A DNA stretch of 64,000 bases from UBA4615 sp046046245 (lineage in GTDB: Bacteria > Pseudomonadota > Gammaproteobacteria > Burkholderiales > Burkholderiaceae_E), in contig JBJOKE010000045.1 of NCBI GenBank assembly GCA_046046245.1, forward strand, positions 25,387 through 89,386. Direction: 5' to 3'. A program made the translations under genes and the position numbers. Numbering within the stretch: position 1 is the stretch's first letter; the number at the start of each line of letters is the position of its first letter. A model generated the notes under the pieces. The model did no database searches and was not told where the DNA came from. It saw nothing but the letters and a program-made list of their open reading frames with translations. Shown here piece after piece: positions 9,086 to 17,319 of this stretch.

Positions 9086-9109
9086 GGGCCGCGATCGGAG
9101 TCGCGGCCC
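9086..9109. terminator. Bidirectional stem-loop between convergent ppk1 and the fasciclin gene
   Basis: A perfect 9-bp stem, GGGCCGCGA (9086-9094) and TCGCGGCCC (9101-9109), with a 6-nt loop, lies in the 84-bp gap between convergent genes. There is no T-tract, so it is either a non-canonical terminator or a 3'-end stabilising hairpin. Confidence 0.5.
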
Positions 9110-9119
9110 GGCCCGGCGC

Positions 9120-10739
9120 TCAGTGCGCGGGCGGCGGCAGGATCACGCGGTCGATCGCGTGGATCACGCCATTGGTCGTGAACACGTCGGTGGCCACGAT
9201 GTTCGCGATGCGCCCGCGCGAGTCGGTGATCGCCAGGCCGCCGTTCGCCGCGGTCACGACGAAGGTGGCGTTGCCCGCGAGCAGCGGGTCGATCGGCGCG
9301 CCGAGCGGCACCTCGGCACGCAGCACGCGCGCCCCGAGCACGTGGTACTGGAGCACGGCCCGCACGAGTGCGCGGTTCGCCGGGACCAGGAGCGCGGCCG
9401 CGGTGGCCTTCGGATCGTGGGTCAGCTCGCGGGCGAGCGCGTCGAAGGCCGCGTCGGTGGGCGCGAACACGGTGAACGCGCCGGGACCCGAGAGCGCGTT
9501 CACCAGGTCGTTGTCGACCGAGGCGAAGGACAGTGCCGCGACCAGGCTGGAGAAGCCCGGCGTCGACGCCGCGACCTGCGTGATCGAGCGGTCCGCCGGC
9601 AGGATCACACGGTCGATCAGGTGGACCACGCCGTTGGTGGCATCGATGTCGGTGGCGACGATGCCTGCGCGCCGGCCCCGGCCGTCGACGATCTCCGGAC
9701 GGGCACCGCCGAGCTCGACCTTGAAGAAGGTGTTGCTGCCCAGCGCGGGCGTGACCGCGCGACCCGATTGCAACTGCGCGGCGAACACCTCGGAGGCGAG
9801 CACGTGGTAGCGCAGCACGTCGCGGACCAGCGCCTTGTTGGCCGGTACCAGCAGCGCCGCGGCGGTCGCGTCGGGATTGCCCGTGAGCTCCCTGGCGAGG
9901 GCGTCGAACGCGGCGTTGGTCGGGGCGAACACGGTGAACGTGCCGGCCGCCGACAGCAGCGAGACGAGGTCGCCGTCGTTCGACGCGAAGCCCAGCGCGG
10001 CCACCAGGCTGGTCAGGTTCTCGTTGCCGGAGGCGATCTCCACGATCGTGCGGTCCGCCGCGGGCGCGGACGGCAGGATCACCTTGTCGATCACGTGGAT
10101 CACGCCGTTGGTCGCGGTGACGTCGGTCGTCACGATCCGCGAGGTGCGGAACCGGGCGTCCGTGATCACCAGCGCGTCGCCGGCGGCGTCGATGCGGAAC
10201 GTGTCCGCGCCGGCGAGGGTCGGATCGATCGGCGTGCCCAGCGGCACGTCCGCCCGGCGAACGGTCGCGCCGAGCACGTGATACTGCAGGACGGCCCGGA
10301 CCAGTGCCTTGTTGGCGGGCACCAGCAGGTCGGCGGCGGTCGCCGTGGGCGTGCGGGTCAGCTCGCGCGCGAGCGCATCGAAGGCGGCGTTGGTCGGGGC
10401 GAACACGGTGAAGCTGCCCGCGCCCGACAGCGCCTTCACCAGGTCGCCGTCGTTCGAGGCGAAGCCCAGGGCAGCGACGAGGCTGGAGAACTGTGGCAGC
10501 GAGGCCGCGGTGTCGACCACGCTCTTGACGGAGGCCGCCGCGCCCGCGGGGGACGGCGCGGTCGCCGTCGGCGCGGGGGACGGGGCGGCGGCGGTCGATG
10601 CCACCGTCTGGGTCGTGCCGAGGACCGCTGTGGCGGGGCTGGCCGGAGCGTCGCCGCCGCCGCCGCCGCAGGCGGCGAGAGCGGCAGCGATCGAGGCGAG
10701 CGCGAGCGCGCGGGCCCCGTGGATCAGGGATCGGGACAT
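9120..10739 (-). CDS. Lipoprotein with three tandem fasciclin (FAS1) domains
   Basis: A 539-residue exported adhesion-type protein. The start at 10739 gives a lipoprotein signal with lipobox LAAC (Cys24) followed by a Gly-rich stretch and a Pro/Ala/Thr linker to about residue 70. Three FAS1 domains follow (about 71-223, 228-375 and 385-535), each with the H1 motif FTVFAPTxAAFDALA and the H2 motif TNGVxHxIDxVILP. The repeats are nearly identical in places, implying recent internal duplication. FAS1 proteins mediate cell-surface or matrix adhesion; the binding partner here is unknown. The upstream region carries several TetR-type operator-like repeats. Confidence 0.9.
   Translation of the reverse strand: MSRSLIHGARALALASIAAALAACGGGGGDAPASPATAVLGTTQTVASTAAAPSPAPTATAPSPAGAAASVKSVVDTAASLPQFSSLVAALGFASNDGDLVKALSGAGSFTVFAPTNAAFDALARELTRTPTATAADLLVPANKALVRAVLQYHVLGATVRRADVPLGTPIDPTLAGADTFRIDAAGDALVITDARFRTSRIVTTDVTATNGVIHVIDKVILPSAPAADRTIVEIASGNENLTSLVAALGFASNDGDLVSLLSAAGTFTVFAPTNAAFDALARELTGNPDATAAALLVPANKALVRDVLRYHVLASEVFAAQLQSGRAVTPALGSNTFFKVELGGARPEIVDGRGRRAGIVATDIDATNGVVHLIDRVILPADRSITQVAASTPGFSSLVAALSFASVDNDLVNALSGPGAFTVFAPTDAAFDALARELTHDPKATAAALLVPANRALVRAVLQYHVLGARVLRAEVPLGAPIDPLLAGNATFVVTAANGGLAITDSRGRIANIVATDVFTTNGVIHAIDRVILPPPAH
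9140..10490 (-). repeat. Intragenic tandem repeats encoding the FAS1 domains
   Basis: The same gene segment recurs three times with a period of about 460-475 bp; for example the stretch encoding FTVFAPT begins near 9463, 9925 and 10399. It is a coding repeat, not a mobile element, and could allow copy number to change by recombination. Confidence 0.75.
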
Positions 10740-10760
10740 GATGTGTTTCCTCGCAGGTTG

Positions 10761-10773
10761 TGACCGGTCGGTC
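10761..10773. promoter_or_regulatory. TetR-type operator-like repeat, copy 1
   Basis: TGACCGGTCGGTC contains the GACC/GGTC half-sites also present in the two copies at 10781 and 10830. It lies 22 bp upstream of the fasciclin start on the minus strand, a position where a repressor could block expression. Confidence 0.5.
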
Positions 10774-10780
10774 GTGAAAT

Positions 10781-10794
10781 GCACCGATAGGTCA
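10781..10794. promoter_or_regulatory. TetR-type operator-like repeat, copy 2
   Basis: GCACCGATAGGTCA is an imperfect version of the TGACCGATNGGTCA dyad. It is 20 bp from copy 1, about two helical turns, so dimers could bind on the same DNA face. Confidence 0.5.
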
Positions 10795-10812
10795 TGTCGC
10801 GATCGAAAGTCT

Positions 10813-10818
10813 TACAAT
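10813..10818 (+). promoter_or_regulatory. Candidate -10 element TACAAT
   Basis: TACAAT is five of six matches to the sigma-70 -10 consensus and is flanked by operator-like repeats on both sides. The expected -35 position (about 10790) is GGTCAT, a weak match, as expected for an activator-dependent or repressed promoter. It points toward the DUF2817 gene. Confidence 0.35.
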
Positions 10819-10829
10819 CGGTCACGTAA

Positions 10830-10843
10830 TGACCGATGGGTCA
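10830..10843. promoter_or_regulatory. TetR-type operator-like repeat, copy 3 (perfect dyad)
   Basis: TGACCGATGGGTCA has perfect 5-bp arms TGACC/GGTCA around GATG. An extra half-site ATCGGTCA lies at 10817-10824. No tetR gene is adjacent; the nearest in this window are at 25.8 and 43.0 kb. Confidence 0.55.
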
Positions 10844-10955
10844 TTTCGACGTCTCGCGCGGGTCCGGGCGACGCCGCCCCGGTCCGATTCCCCCCGCCGC
10901 CCGCGGGTCCGCACCGGCGCCTTCGCTAGAATCGTCCGACCCAGGGAGGGGACCC

Positions 10956-11012
10956 ATGTTCGACGAACCCGATCGGACGCCGGCCCGCCGCCGCGCGCCC
11001 GCGGCGAGATGA
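10956..11012 (+). CDS. Possible 18-residue leader peptide upstream of the DUF2817 gene
   Basis: A tiny frame (MFDEPDRTPARRRAPAAR) has a better ribosome binding site (GGGAGGGG, 7 bp before the ATG) than the gene it precedes. Its TGA stop (11010-11012) overlaps the ATG of the DUF2817 gene (11009-11011) as ATGA, the classic translational-coupling arrangement. A TAGAAT -10-like hexamer lies at 10927-10932. It is too short for composition tests, so it may be only a coupling leader, or the main gene may start elsewhere. Confidence 0.4.
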   Translation: MFDEPDRTPARRRAPAAR

Positions 11013-12103
11013 CCGCCGTCTTCGATCCGCGCGCGTTCTCGTGCGACTGGGCCGAGGCCCGCGCCAAGTTCGTCGACGCCGCGCGCCGGGCCGGCGCGGT
11101 GCACCGCGCGTGGCCCCATCCGCTCGCCGGACCGGCCGGCGAGGCCCTGTCCGTCGACACCGCGTGGCTCGGCCCGCGCGACGCGGACCGCGTGCTGGTC
11201 GTGATCTCGGGCACGCACGGCGTCGAGGGCTTCTGCGGCTCGGGACCGCAGGTCGGCCTTCTGCGCGGCGACTCGGGCCTCGCGCTGCCCGCGCGCACCG
11301 CCGCTCTGCTGATCCACGGCATCAACCCGCACGGCTGGGCCTGGCTGCGCCGCGTGACCGAGGAGAACGTCGACCTGAACCGCAACTGGGTCGACTTCTC
11401 GCGACCCGTGCCGGAGAACCCCGGCTACGCGGCGCTGCACCCTCATCTCGCGCCCGCCTCGCTCGAGCCCGATGCGCTTGCCGCGGCCGACGCCGCGCAG
11501 GCCGCCTACGCGGCCGAGCACGGGGCGCATGCGGCGCGGGTCGCCGCCTCGAGCGGCCAGTACACCCACCCGGACGGCGTCTTCTACGGCGGCAGCGGCC
11601 CCACCTGGGCGCGCCGCACCAGCGAGGCGATCCTCGCCGAATGCGTCGGACGTGCCCGCACGGTCGCGATCGTCGACATGCACACCGGCCTCGGGCCCTA
11701 CGGCTACGGCGAGCCGATCTGCAACCATGCGCCCGGTTCCGACCGCGTGGAGCGGGCGCGCGCCTGGTGGGGCGACTCGGTGACCGAGCCGCTGCTCGGC
11801 ACCTCGTCGTCGCAGGAGAAGTGGGGACTGTCCGAGTTCGGCTACGAGCGCGCGCTCGCGCACGCCGACATCGCGTTCGTCGCGCTCGAGTTCGGCACCT
11901 ACCCCGAGGCACAGGGCCGCCGCGTGCTGCGCGACGACCACTGGCTGCACGCGCACGGCGACCCGCGAGGCGCCGCCGCCGCCGCGATCAAGACCGCGAT
12001 CCGCGACCATTTCTACCCGCCGCACGACGACTGGAAGGAGATGGTGCTGTTCCGGTCCTGGCAGGTCTGGCGGCAGGGACTCGCCGGCCTCGCCGCGAGC
12101 TGA
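11009..12103 (+). CDS. DUF2817 family zinc carboxypeptidase-like hydrolase
   Basis: A 364-residue protein of the DUF2817 group, which has an M14 carboxypeptidase/aspartoacylase-like fold. Predicted zinc ligands are His70 and Glu73 in GTHGVEG and His225 in DMHTGLGPYG; NVDLNRNWVDF provides the Arg/Asn substrate-binding motif. There is no signal peptide, so it is likely cytosolic. The start at 11009 is chosen because it begins the conserved part and overlaps the stop of a strong-RBS leader ORF; an in-frame ATG at 10829 would add 60 poorly conserved residues. The substrate is unknown; removal of an acyl or amino-acid group is only an inference from the fold. Confidence 0.82.
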   Translation: MTAVFDPRAFSCDWAEARAKFVDAARRAGAVHRAWPHPLAGPAGEALSVDTAWLGPRDADRVLVVISGTHGVEGFCGSGPQVGLLRGDSGLALPARTAALLIHGINPHGWAWLRRVTEENVDLNRNWVDFSRPVPENPGYAALHPHLAPASLEPDALAAADAAQAAYAAEHGAHAARVAASSGQYTHPDGVFYGGSGPTWARRTSEAILAECVGRARTVAIVDMHTGLGPYGYGEPICNHAPGSDRVERARAWWGDSVTEPLLGTSSSQEKWGLSEFGYERALAHADIAFVALEFGTYPEAQGRRVLRDDHWLHAHGDPRGAAAAAIKTAIRDHFYPPHDDWKEMVLFRSWQVWRQGLAGLAAS

Positions 12104-12158
12104 TCCGCCGGGCCGTCGCCCGCTCCCCGATCCCGATCCCCCGAAGGACACCCCCCGC

Positions 12159-13718
12159 ATGAACGGCGCAGAACACCTGGTCAGAACGCTGCTCGACGAG
12201 GACGTCGACGTCTGCTTCACCAATCCCGGCACCTCCGAGATGCACTTCGTCGCCGCGCTCGACCGGATCCCCGGCATGCGCTGCGTGCTCGGCCTGTTCG
12301 AGGGCGTGGTCACCGGCGCGGCCGACGGCTACTGGCGGATGGCGCGCCGGCCGGCCTCCACGCTGCTGCACCTCGGGCCGGGCCTGGCCAACGGCCTCGC
12401 CAACCTGCACAACGCGCGAAAGGCGCGCTCGGGCGTGCTCAACATCGTCGGCGAGCATGCGATCCCGCACGTGGCGCTCGACGCGCCGCTGACCTCCGAC
12501 ATCGAGGGCATCGCGCGGCCGATGTCTCACTGGGTGCACACCATCGGCTCGCCGGTGGGCGTCGAGGCCGCGACCCGGGCGGCGGTGCAGGCGGCCACCA
12601 CGCCGCCCGGCCGGATCGCCACGCTGGTGCTGCCCGCCGACTGCGCGTGGGGCGAGGTGCCCGGCGCCGATGCGCTGCGCGGCCCGCGGATCGAGCGGCT
12701 CGCGCCGCGCGCCCCCGATCCGGTGCTCGTCGAGGCGGCGGCCGCGGTGCTGCGCTCGGGCGAGCGCGGCGCGCTGCTGCTCGGCGCCGACGCCTGCCAC
12801 GAGGAGGCGCTCGAGATGGCCGGCCGCATCGCCGCGGCCACCGGCTGCGCGCTGCTCACCGAGTTCGGCGTCGCGCGGGTCGCGCGCGGCGCGGGCCGCG
12901 TCGCCGCGCAGCGCGTGCCCTACGTGGTCGAGGCCGCGCAGGCCGCGCTCGCGCCCTACCGCAACCTGGTGCTCGTCGGCGCGCCCGAGCCGGTGTCGTT
13001 CTTCGCGTACCCGGGCAAGCGCGGCCGGCAGGCTGCGCCCGGCACCCGGATCCTGTCGCTCGCCGACGCCTCGCACGACCTGCCCGCGGTGCTCGCGCTG
13101 CTCGCCGACGCGACCGGTGCGCTCGGCGCGAAGCCGGCGCACGTCGCCCCGCGAGACGCGCTGGCCGTGCCCGAGGGGCCGATGAGCGTCGAGGGCATCG
13201 GCCGCGTGGTCGCCGCGCTGATCCCGGAGAACGCGATCGTGGTCGACGAGTCGGTCTCCTCCGGCCGCGCCTTCGGCGCGCCCACCGCGCACGCCGCGCC
13301 GCACGACTGGCTGACCGGCACCGGCGGCTCGATCGGCTTCGGCATGCCCACCGCGATCGGCGCCGCGATCGCCGCGCCCGACCGCAAGGTGCTCTGCCTC
13401 GAGGGCGACGGCAGCGCGATGTACACCGTGCAGTCCCTGTGGACGATGGCCCGCGAGGGTCTCGACGTGACCGTGCTGGTCTTCGCGAACCGCGCCTACC
13501 GGATCCTGCAGGGCGAATACGCGGGGGTGGGGGCGGGCACGCCGGGTCCCCGCGCGACCGACATGCTGAGCCTGGACCGGCCGACGATCGACTGGGTGGG
13601 CCTGGCGCGCTCGATGGGCGTCGAGGCGGGTCGGGCGACCGATCTCGGCGAGCTCGCCCGCGAGCTGCGCCGCGGCCTCGCATCGACGGGACCGTACCTG
13701 GTCGAGGCGGTGCTCTGA
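12159..13718 (+). CDS. Thiamine diphosphate-dependent acetolactate synthase/benzoylformate decarboxylase-like enzyme
   Basis: A 519-residue ThDP enzyme. The Pyr domain has CFTNPGTSEMHF and Glu48 in LFEGVVTGAADGYWR, the conserved glutamate that activates ThDP. The PP domain has the diphosphate-binding motif GDGSAMYTVQSLWTMAREGLDVTVLVFANRAYRI (summarised: GDG then about 25 residues, then N). It is shorter than true IlvB and no small regulatory subunit is nearby, so a catabolic 2-oxoacid decarboxylase or carboligase is more likely than branched-chain synthesis. The substrate is unknown. It follows the DUF2817 gene by 55 bp and has a GAAGGA ribosome binding site. Confidence 0.82.
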   Translation: MNGAEHLVRTLLDEDVDVCFTNPGTSEMHFVAALDRIPGMRCVLGLFEGVVTGAADGYWRMARRPASTLLHLGPGLANGLANLHNARKARSGVLNIVGEHAIPHVALDAPLTSDIEGIARPMSHWVHTIGSPVGVEAATRAAVQAATTPPGRIATLVLPADCAWGEVPGADALRGPRIERLAPRAPDPVLVEAAAAVLRSGERGALLLGADACHEEALEMAGRIAAATGCALLTEFGVARVARGAGRVAAQRVPYVVEAAQAALAPYRNLVLVGAPEPVSFFAYPGKRGRQAAPGTRILSLADASHDLPAVLALLADATGALGAKPAHVAPRDALAVPEGPMSVEGIGRVVAALIPENAIVVDESVSSGRAFGAPTAHAAPHDWLTGTGGSIGFGMPTAIGAAIAAPDRKVLCLEGDGSAMYTVQSLWTMAREGLDVTVLVFANRAYRILQGEYAGVGAGTPGPRATDMLSLDRPTIDWVGLARSMGVEAGRATDLGELARELRRGLASTGPYLVEAVL

Positions 13719-13722
13719 CCGC

Positions 13723-13754
13723 GTCGGGCCGGGCGCCAGGCGGGCCCGGCCGAC
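13723..13754. terminator. Imperfect stem-loop between convergent genes
   Basis: GTCGGGCCGGGC and GCCCGGCCGAC form a bulged GC-rich hairpin in the gap between the convergent ThDP enzyme and amidohydrolase genes. There is no T-tract, so termination is inferred from position only. Confidence 0.35.
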
Positions 13755-13818
13755 CGCGGCGCCGCGTCGCGCGGGTCGTTCGTCCCGGGGCGTGCTCGGC
13801 CCCCGGGCCCTCGTGGCG

Positions 13819-15459
13819 TCAGGCCTCTGCCGCGGGGAACACCCGGCCGCCCTGCACCGTCCCCCAGACGCGCACGTGCTTCAGCCGCTCCGGCGCGACC
13901 GCGAGCGGATCGTCCTCGAGCACGGCGAAGTCGGCGCGCTTGCCGCACTCGATCGAGCCCAGCTCGCCGTCGAGCTTCAGCGTGTAGGCCGCGCCCAGCG
14001 TGATCGCGCGCAGCGCCGTCGCCACGTCCACGCGCTCGCCGTCGCCCAGCCGGCGACCGCTCGCGGTCAGGCGGTTCACCGCGCACCAGGCCACGTGCAG
14101 CGGACCCAGCGGCGTGACCGGCGCGTCGGAGTGGATCGTCCACGGCACGCCCAGCTCCTCGGCCGAACGGCACGGGTTCATCCGCTCGGCGCGCTCGGGG
14201 CCGACGGTCTGCGCGTAGTGCTGGTCGCCCCAGTAGAAGTGGTGGTTCGAGAAGAAGTTCGCGCACATCCCGAGCGTGGCCATCCGACGCAGCTGCGCAC
14301 GATCGGCGAGCTGGCAGTGCTGCAGCGTGAAGCGGTGGTCGGCCAAGGGGTGACGGCGCAGCGCGGCCTCGGTGCGCTCGATCGCCACCTCGGTCGCCTG
14401 GTCGCCGTTGGTGTGGGTGTGCACCTGCAGCCCCTCGCGCAGCGCGCCCTCGTAGACCGCCTGCATCCATTCCGGCGCGAGGTACCACAGCCCCTGCGGC
14501 GAGCCGTCGTGATAGCCCGGCTCGCGCAGCCGCGCGGTGAAGCCCTGGATCGAACCGTCGGCCACGAGCTTGATCGCGCCCAGCCGCAGCCCGTCCGTGG
14601 AGCGCTCGCGCACGCGCGCGGCGAGCGCCACGAGCGCGTCCGCCGGGCGGCCGTTGCCGCGGATCGCAGGCACCAGGCGCAGCGGGAAGCCGGCCGAGCC
14701 GGTGACCCGCAGCAGGGTCTCGAGCGAGTCGTCCGTCATCGGGTTGACCAGGTCGGTCGACGTGGTGACGCCGGCCCGCACCGCGAGGCGCGCGTAGGCG
14801 CGCAGGCCACGCTCGTCGCCGGCGAAGGCCGCGCGGTCGATCCGCACCGCGGTCAGCGCGGGGGTGTAGGCGTCCGGACCGCGCAACTCGCCGGTGGGCA
14901 GCCCGTCGTCGCCGAGCGGCACGCCGGGGTGGTCGACGCCGGGCCGCAGCAGGCCGGCCACCTCGAGTGCGCGACTGTTCGCGTTGACGATGTGACCGCT
15001 CGCGTGGATGACCGCGACCGGGCGGCTGGTGCTGACCGCGTCGAGGTCGTGGCGGGAGAAGCGCACGCCATCGACGTGCAGCGGATCGAGCCCCCAGCCG
15101 AAAAGGGGCGCCTGCGGGTCGGCGAGCGCGGCCTCGGCCTCGCGCAGCCGTTCGATCACCGCCGCGCGGGTACGGACCGCGGGCCAGGTCCGTCCGTCGG
15201 GGTCGGTCCGGTCGAAGCCGCCGCAGTACGGATGGCGCCAGTAGACGCCCTCGGTCACGTGGCCGTGTCCCTCGATGAAGCCGGGCAGCAGCACCTTGTC
15301 CGCGAAGCGCTCGTCGAGCCGCGCGCCGGCGCCGACGCCGGTCTCGGCCGCGGTGCCCACCGCGACGATCCGGCCGCCGCGCACGGCGACGTGCGTGCCC
15401 TCGGGGCGCGACGGGTTCATGGTGACGATGCAGCGGGCGCGGTAGACGACGGTCTCCAT
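13819..15459 (-). CDS. Amidohydrolase family 3 (YtcJ/NfdA-like) metal-dependent hydrolase
   Basis: A 546-residue amidohydrolase of the YtcJ/N-substituted formamide deformylase group. The N-terminal beta-sandwich (VYRARCIVTMNPSRPEGTHVAVRGGRIVAVG) precedes a TIM barrel with the metal motif GFIEGHGHV, HTHTNGDQATE, the central TLQHCQL histidine, and HSDAPVTPLGP near the C-terminus, so all ligands look intact. There is no signal peptide; it should be cytosolic. It hydrolyses an amide or related bond in an unidentified small molecule. It is divergent from a peptide-type solute-binding protein gene, so the imported compound may be its substrate, which is an inference. Confidence 0.85.
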   Translation of the reverse strand: METVVYRARCIVTMNPSRPEGTHVAVRGGRIVAVGTAAETGVGAGARLDERFADKVLLPGFIEGHGHVTEGVYWRHPYCGGFDRTDPDGRTWPAVRTRAAVIERLREAEAALADPQAPLFGWGLDPLHVDGVRFSRHDLDAVSTSRPVAVIHASGHIVNANSRALEVAGLLRPGVDHPGVPLGDDGLPTGELRGPDAYTPALTAVRIDRAAFAGDERGLRAYARLAVRAGVTTSTDLVNPMTDDSLETLLRVTGSAGFPLRLVPAIRGNGRPADALVALAARVRERSTDGLRLGAIKLVADGSIQGFTARLREPGYHDGSPQGLWYLAPEWMQAVYEGALREGLQVHTHTNGDQATEVAIERTEAALRRHPLADHRFTLQHCQLADRAQLRRMATLGMCANFFSNHHFYWGDQHYAQTVGPERAERMNPCRSAEELGVPWTIHSDAPVTPLGPLHVAWCAVNRLTASGRRLGDGERVDVATALRAITLGAAYTLKLDGELGSIECGKRADFAVLEDDPLAVAPERLKHVRVWGTVQGGRVFPAAEA

Positions 15460-15521
15460 GGCTCGGACTCCAGGTGGAAGAGCGCAAGCGTGGGCCGACC
15501 CGCGCCGGAGCGGAATCCGGC

Positions 15522-15538
15522 GTTCCGATTATCGGATC
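15522..15538. promoter_or_regulatory. Imperfect copy of the GTTC-N9-GAAC operator
   Basis: GTTCCGATTATCGGATC differs from the GTTC-N9-GAAC pattern of three other sites by one base (GATC for GAAC) and has the inner dyad CCGAT-TA-TCGG. As at 21.5 and 36.9 kb, a GGAA half-site sits just upstream (15512-15515). It lies 82 bp before the binding-protein start and 63 bp before the amidohydrolase start. Confidence 0.45.
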
Positions 15539-15559
15539 GGATTCGTGAGCTTTCGGTGT

Positions 15560-15579
15560 GAAAAAGGGATATTTTTTTC
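15560..15579 (+). promoter_or_regulatory. A/T-tract motif, copy 1
   Basis: GAAAAAGGGATATTTTTTTC is a marked A/T island in very GC-rich DNA and resembles the GGAAAG...TTTTT elements at 21445, 28111 and 33768. It lies 41 bp before the solute-binding protein start. No hairpin precedes the T-run, so it is not an intrinsic terminator. Confidence 0.45.
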
Positions 15580-15619
15580 CGAAGGCCCGGCTTCCGCCGG
15601 GCACCACGGAGGAAGTCCG

Positions 15620-17212
15620 ATGCTCGGACCACGCAGGCGGATCCTGACCTCGGTGCCGTTGGCCGCGCTCGGCGGGCTGTCGGCGGTGCGCGTCGCCGGC
15701 GCACAGGAGCCGCCGCGCGGCGGCACGCTGGTGATCGGCCACTGCTTCGCGTCGCGCAACCTGAACCCGGCGGTGGCGACCGGCATCCCGGCGATGCTGC
15801 CCGGCGCGCAGGTGTTCGCGTCGCCGCTGAAGGTGGGCGCCGACTGGAAGCCCCGGCCCTATCTCGCCGAGCGCTTCGAGCTGTCGTCCGACCAGCGCAG
15901 CGTGACCCTCTGGCTGCGCAAGGACGCCGTCTTCCACGACGGCCGGCCGGTCACCTCGGAGGACGTGCAGTTCTCGATCGAGCAGCTGCGCGACCACCAT
16001 CCGTTCCGGACGATGTTCGGGCCGGTCAACGCGGTCACGCTGCCCGACCGGCACACCGCGGTCGTTCGGCTGCGCGAGCCGCACCCCGCGCTGCTGCTCG
16101 CGATGAGCACCTCGCTGTGCCCGATCCTGCCGAAGCATGTCTACGGCGACGGCACGCCGCTGCCCACGCATCCGCGCAACGTGACCGGCGTCGTGGGCTC
16201 GGGCGGGTTCCGCGTCGCCGAGTTCCGGCCCGGCGAGGTGCTGGTGCTCGAGCGGCATGCACGCCACTTCATGCCCGGCGAACCCCGGCTGGAGCGGCTG
16301 GTCACCCGCTTCTTCAAGGACCCGACGACGATGGTCCTGGCGCTCGAGCGCGGCGAGGTCGACTACGCGCTCGCCGTCGATCCGCGCGACGCCGAGCGGC
16401 TGCGCAAGGTACCCTCGCTCTCGGTGGCCGACAACGTCGGGCCGGCGGTCGGCTCGCTGTGCTGGATCTCGTTCAACTGCCGACACCCGCAGCTCCAGGA
16501 TCCTCGGGTGCGCCGCGCGATCAACTTCGCGATCGACAAGGAATTCGTGGTCGGGTCGCTGTTCGGCGGCGCGCACTGGCGCTCCACCGGGCCGATCAGC
16601 CGCGCGAGCCCCTTCCACGAGCCGAAGGTCGAGCCCTACCGGCTCGACCTCGCGAAGTCGGCGGCGCTGCTCGACGCCGCCGGGCTCAAGCCCGGCCCGA
16701 ACGGCACGCGGCTGGCGCTCACCGTCGACGCGACGCCGGGCAGCGGCGAGCACCGGACGATCCAGGAGTACCTGAAGCCCGCGCTGGCGAAGGTCGGCAT
16801 CGTCGCGAACCCGCGGGTATCGCCCGACGGTGCGACCTGGGCGCGGCGCGTCTCCGCCTACCAGTTCGACCTCAACATCGAGGGCGTCTTCAACTGGGGC
16901 GATCCGGTGATCGGCGTCCACCGCTCGTGGATCACGTCGAACATCCGCGAGGGCGTGATCTTCTCGAACACGCATCGCTACTCGAATCCGGAGATCGACC
17001 GGCTGTTCGAGCAGGCCGGCCGCGAGGTCGACGCCGCCAGGCGCAAGGCGTTCTACTCGAGCGCGCAGAAGACGATCGTCGACGACTGCCCGGCGGCCTT
17101 CGTCTACGAGACCAACTCGGTCGTCGCGATGAACCGGCGGGTGCTCGAGCCGCCGTCGGGCATCTGGGGCCCGCTCGCCGACTGGGACCGGACCGGGATC
17201 CGCCCGGGCTGA
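15620..17212 (+). CDS. ABC transporter substrate-binding protein, family 5 (peptide/nickel type)
   Basis: A 530-residue periplasmic SBP_bac_5 protein. The start at 15620 has a good ribosome binding site (GGAGGA) and gives an export signal with a double/triple arginine, GPRRRILTSVPLAALGGL, resembling a Tat signal. Family features include the RSVTLWLRKDAVFHDGRPVTSEDVQFSIEQL segment (here read as the conserved FHDG..TSEDV core) and DPRVRRAINFAIDKEFVV. No permease or ATPase genes follow; the next gene is an MFS carrier. It may therefore be an orphan receptor using another importer, for example one of those at 29.8 or 38.5 kb. The ligand is unknown. Confidence 0.86.
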   Translation: MLGPRRRILTSVPLAALGGLSAVRVAGAQEPPRGGTLVIGHCFASRNLNPAVATGIPAMLPGAQVFASPLKVGADWKPRPYLAERFELSSDQRSVTLWLRKDAVFHDGRPVTSEDVQFSIEQLRDHHPFRTMFGPVNAVTLPDRHTAVVRLREPHPALLLAMSTSLCPILPKHVYGDGTPLPTHPRNVTGVVGSGGFRVAEFRPGEVLVLERHARHFMPGEPRLERLVTRFFKDPTTMVLALERGEVDYALAVDPRDAERLRKVPSLSVADNVGPAVGSLCWISFNCRHPQLQDPRVRRAINFAIDKEFVVGSLFGGAHWRSTGPISRASPFHEPKVEPYRLDLAKSAALLDAAGLKPGPNGTRLALTVDATPGSGEHRTIQEYLKPALAKVGIVANPRVSPDGATWARRVSAYQFDLNIEGVFNWGDPVIGVHRSWITSNIREGVIFSNTHRYSNPEIDRLFEQAGREVDAARRKAFYSSAQKTIVDDCPAAFVYETNSVVAMNRRVLEPPSGIWGPLADWDRTGIRPG

Positions 17213-17319
17213 GCGGGCACCGCCCTGGCCGGGCGCGCACCGCCCGGGCGGCTCGGCGGGGCGCGGTCGTGGAACGCCGGGTCGCGCTGCGGCCCGGTCG
17301 CCCGGACAATGCCTCCAGC

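Noticed and set aside
12159..13718. Calling the ThDP enzyme IlvB of branched-chain amino acid synthesis
   Set aside because: It is shorter than IlvB, no small regulatory subunit or ilvC follows, and the sequence resembles the catabolic acetolactate-synthase-like/benzoylformate decarboxylase branch.
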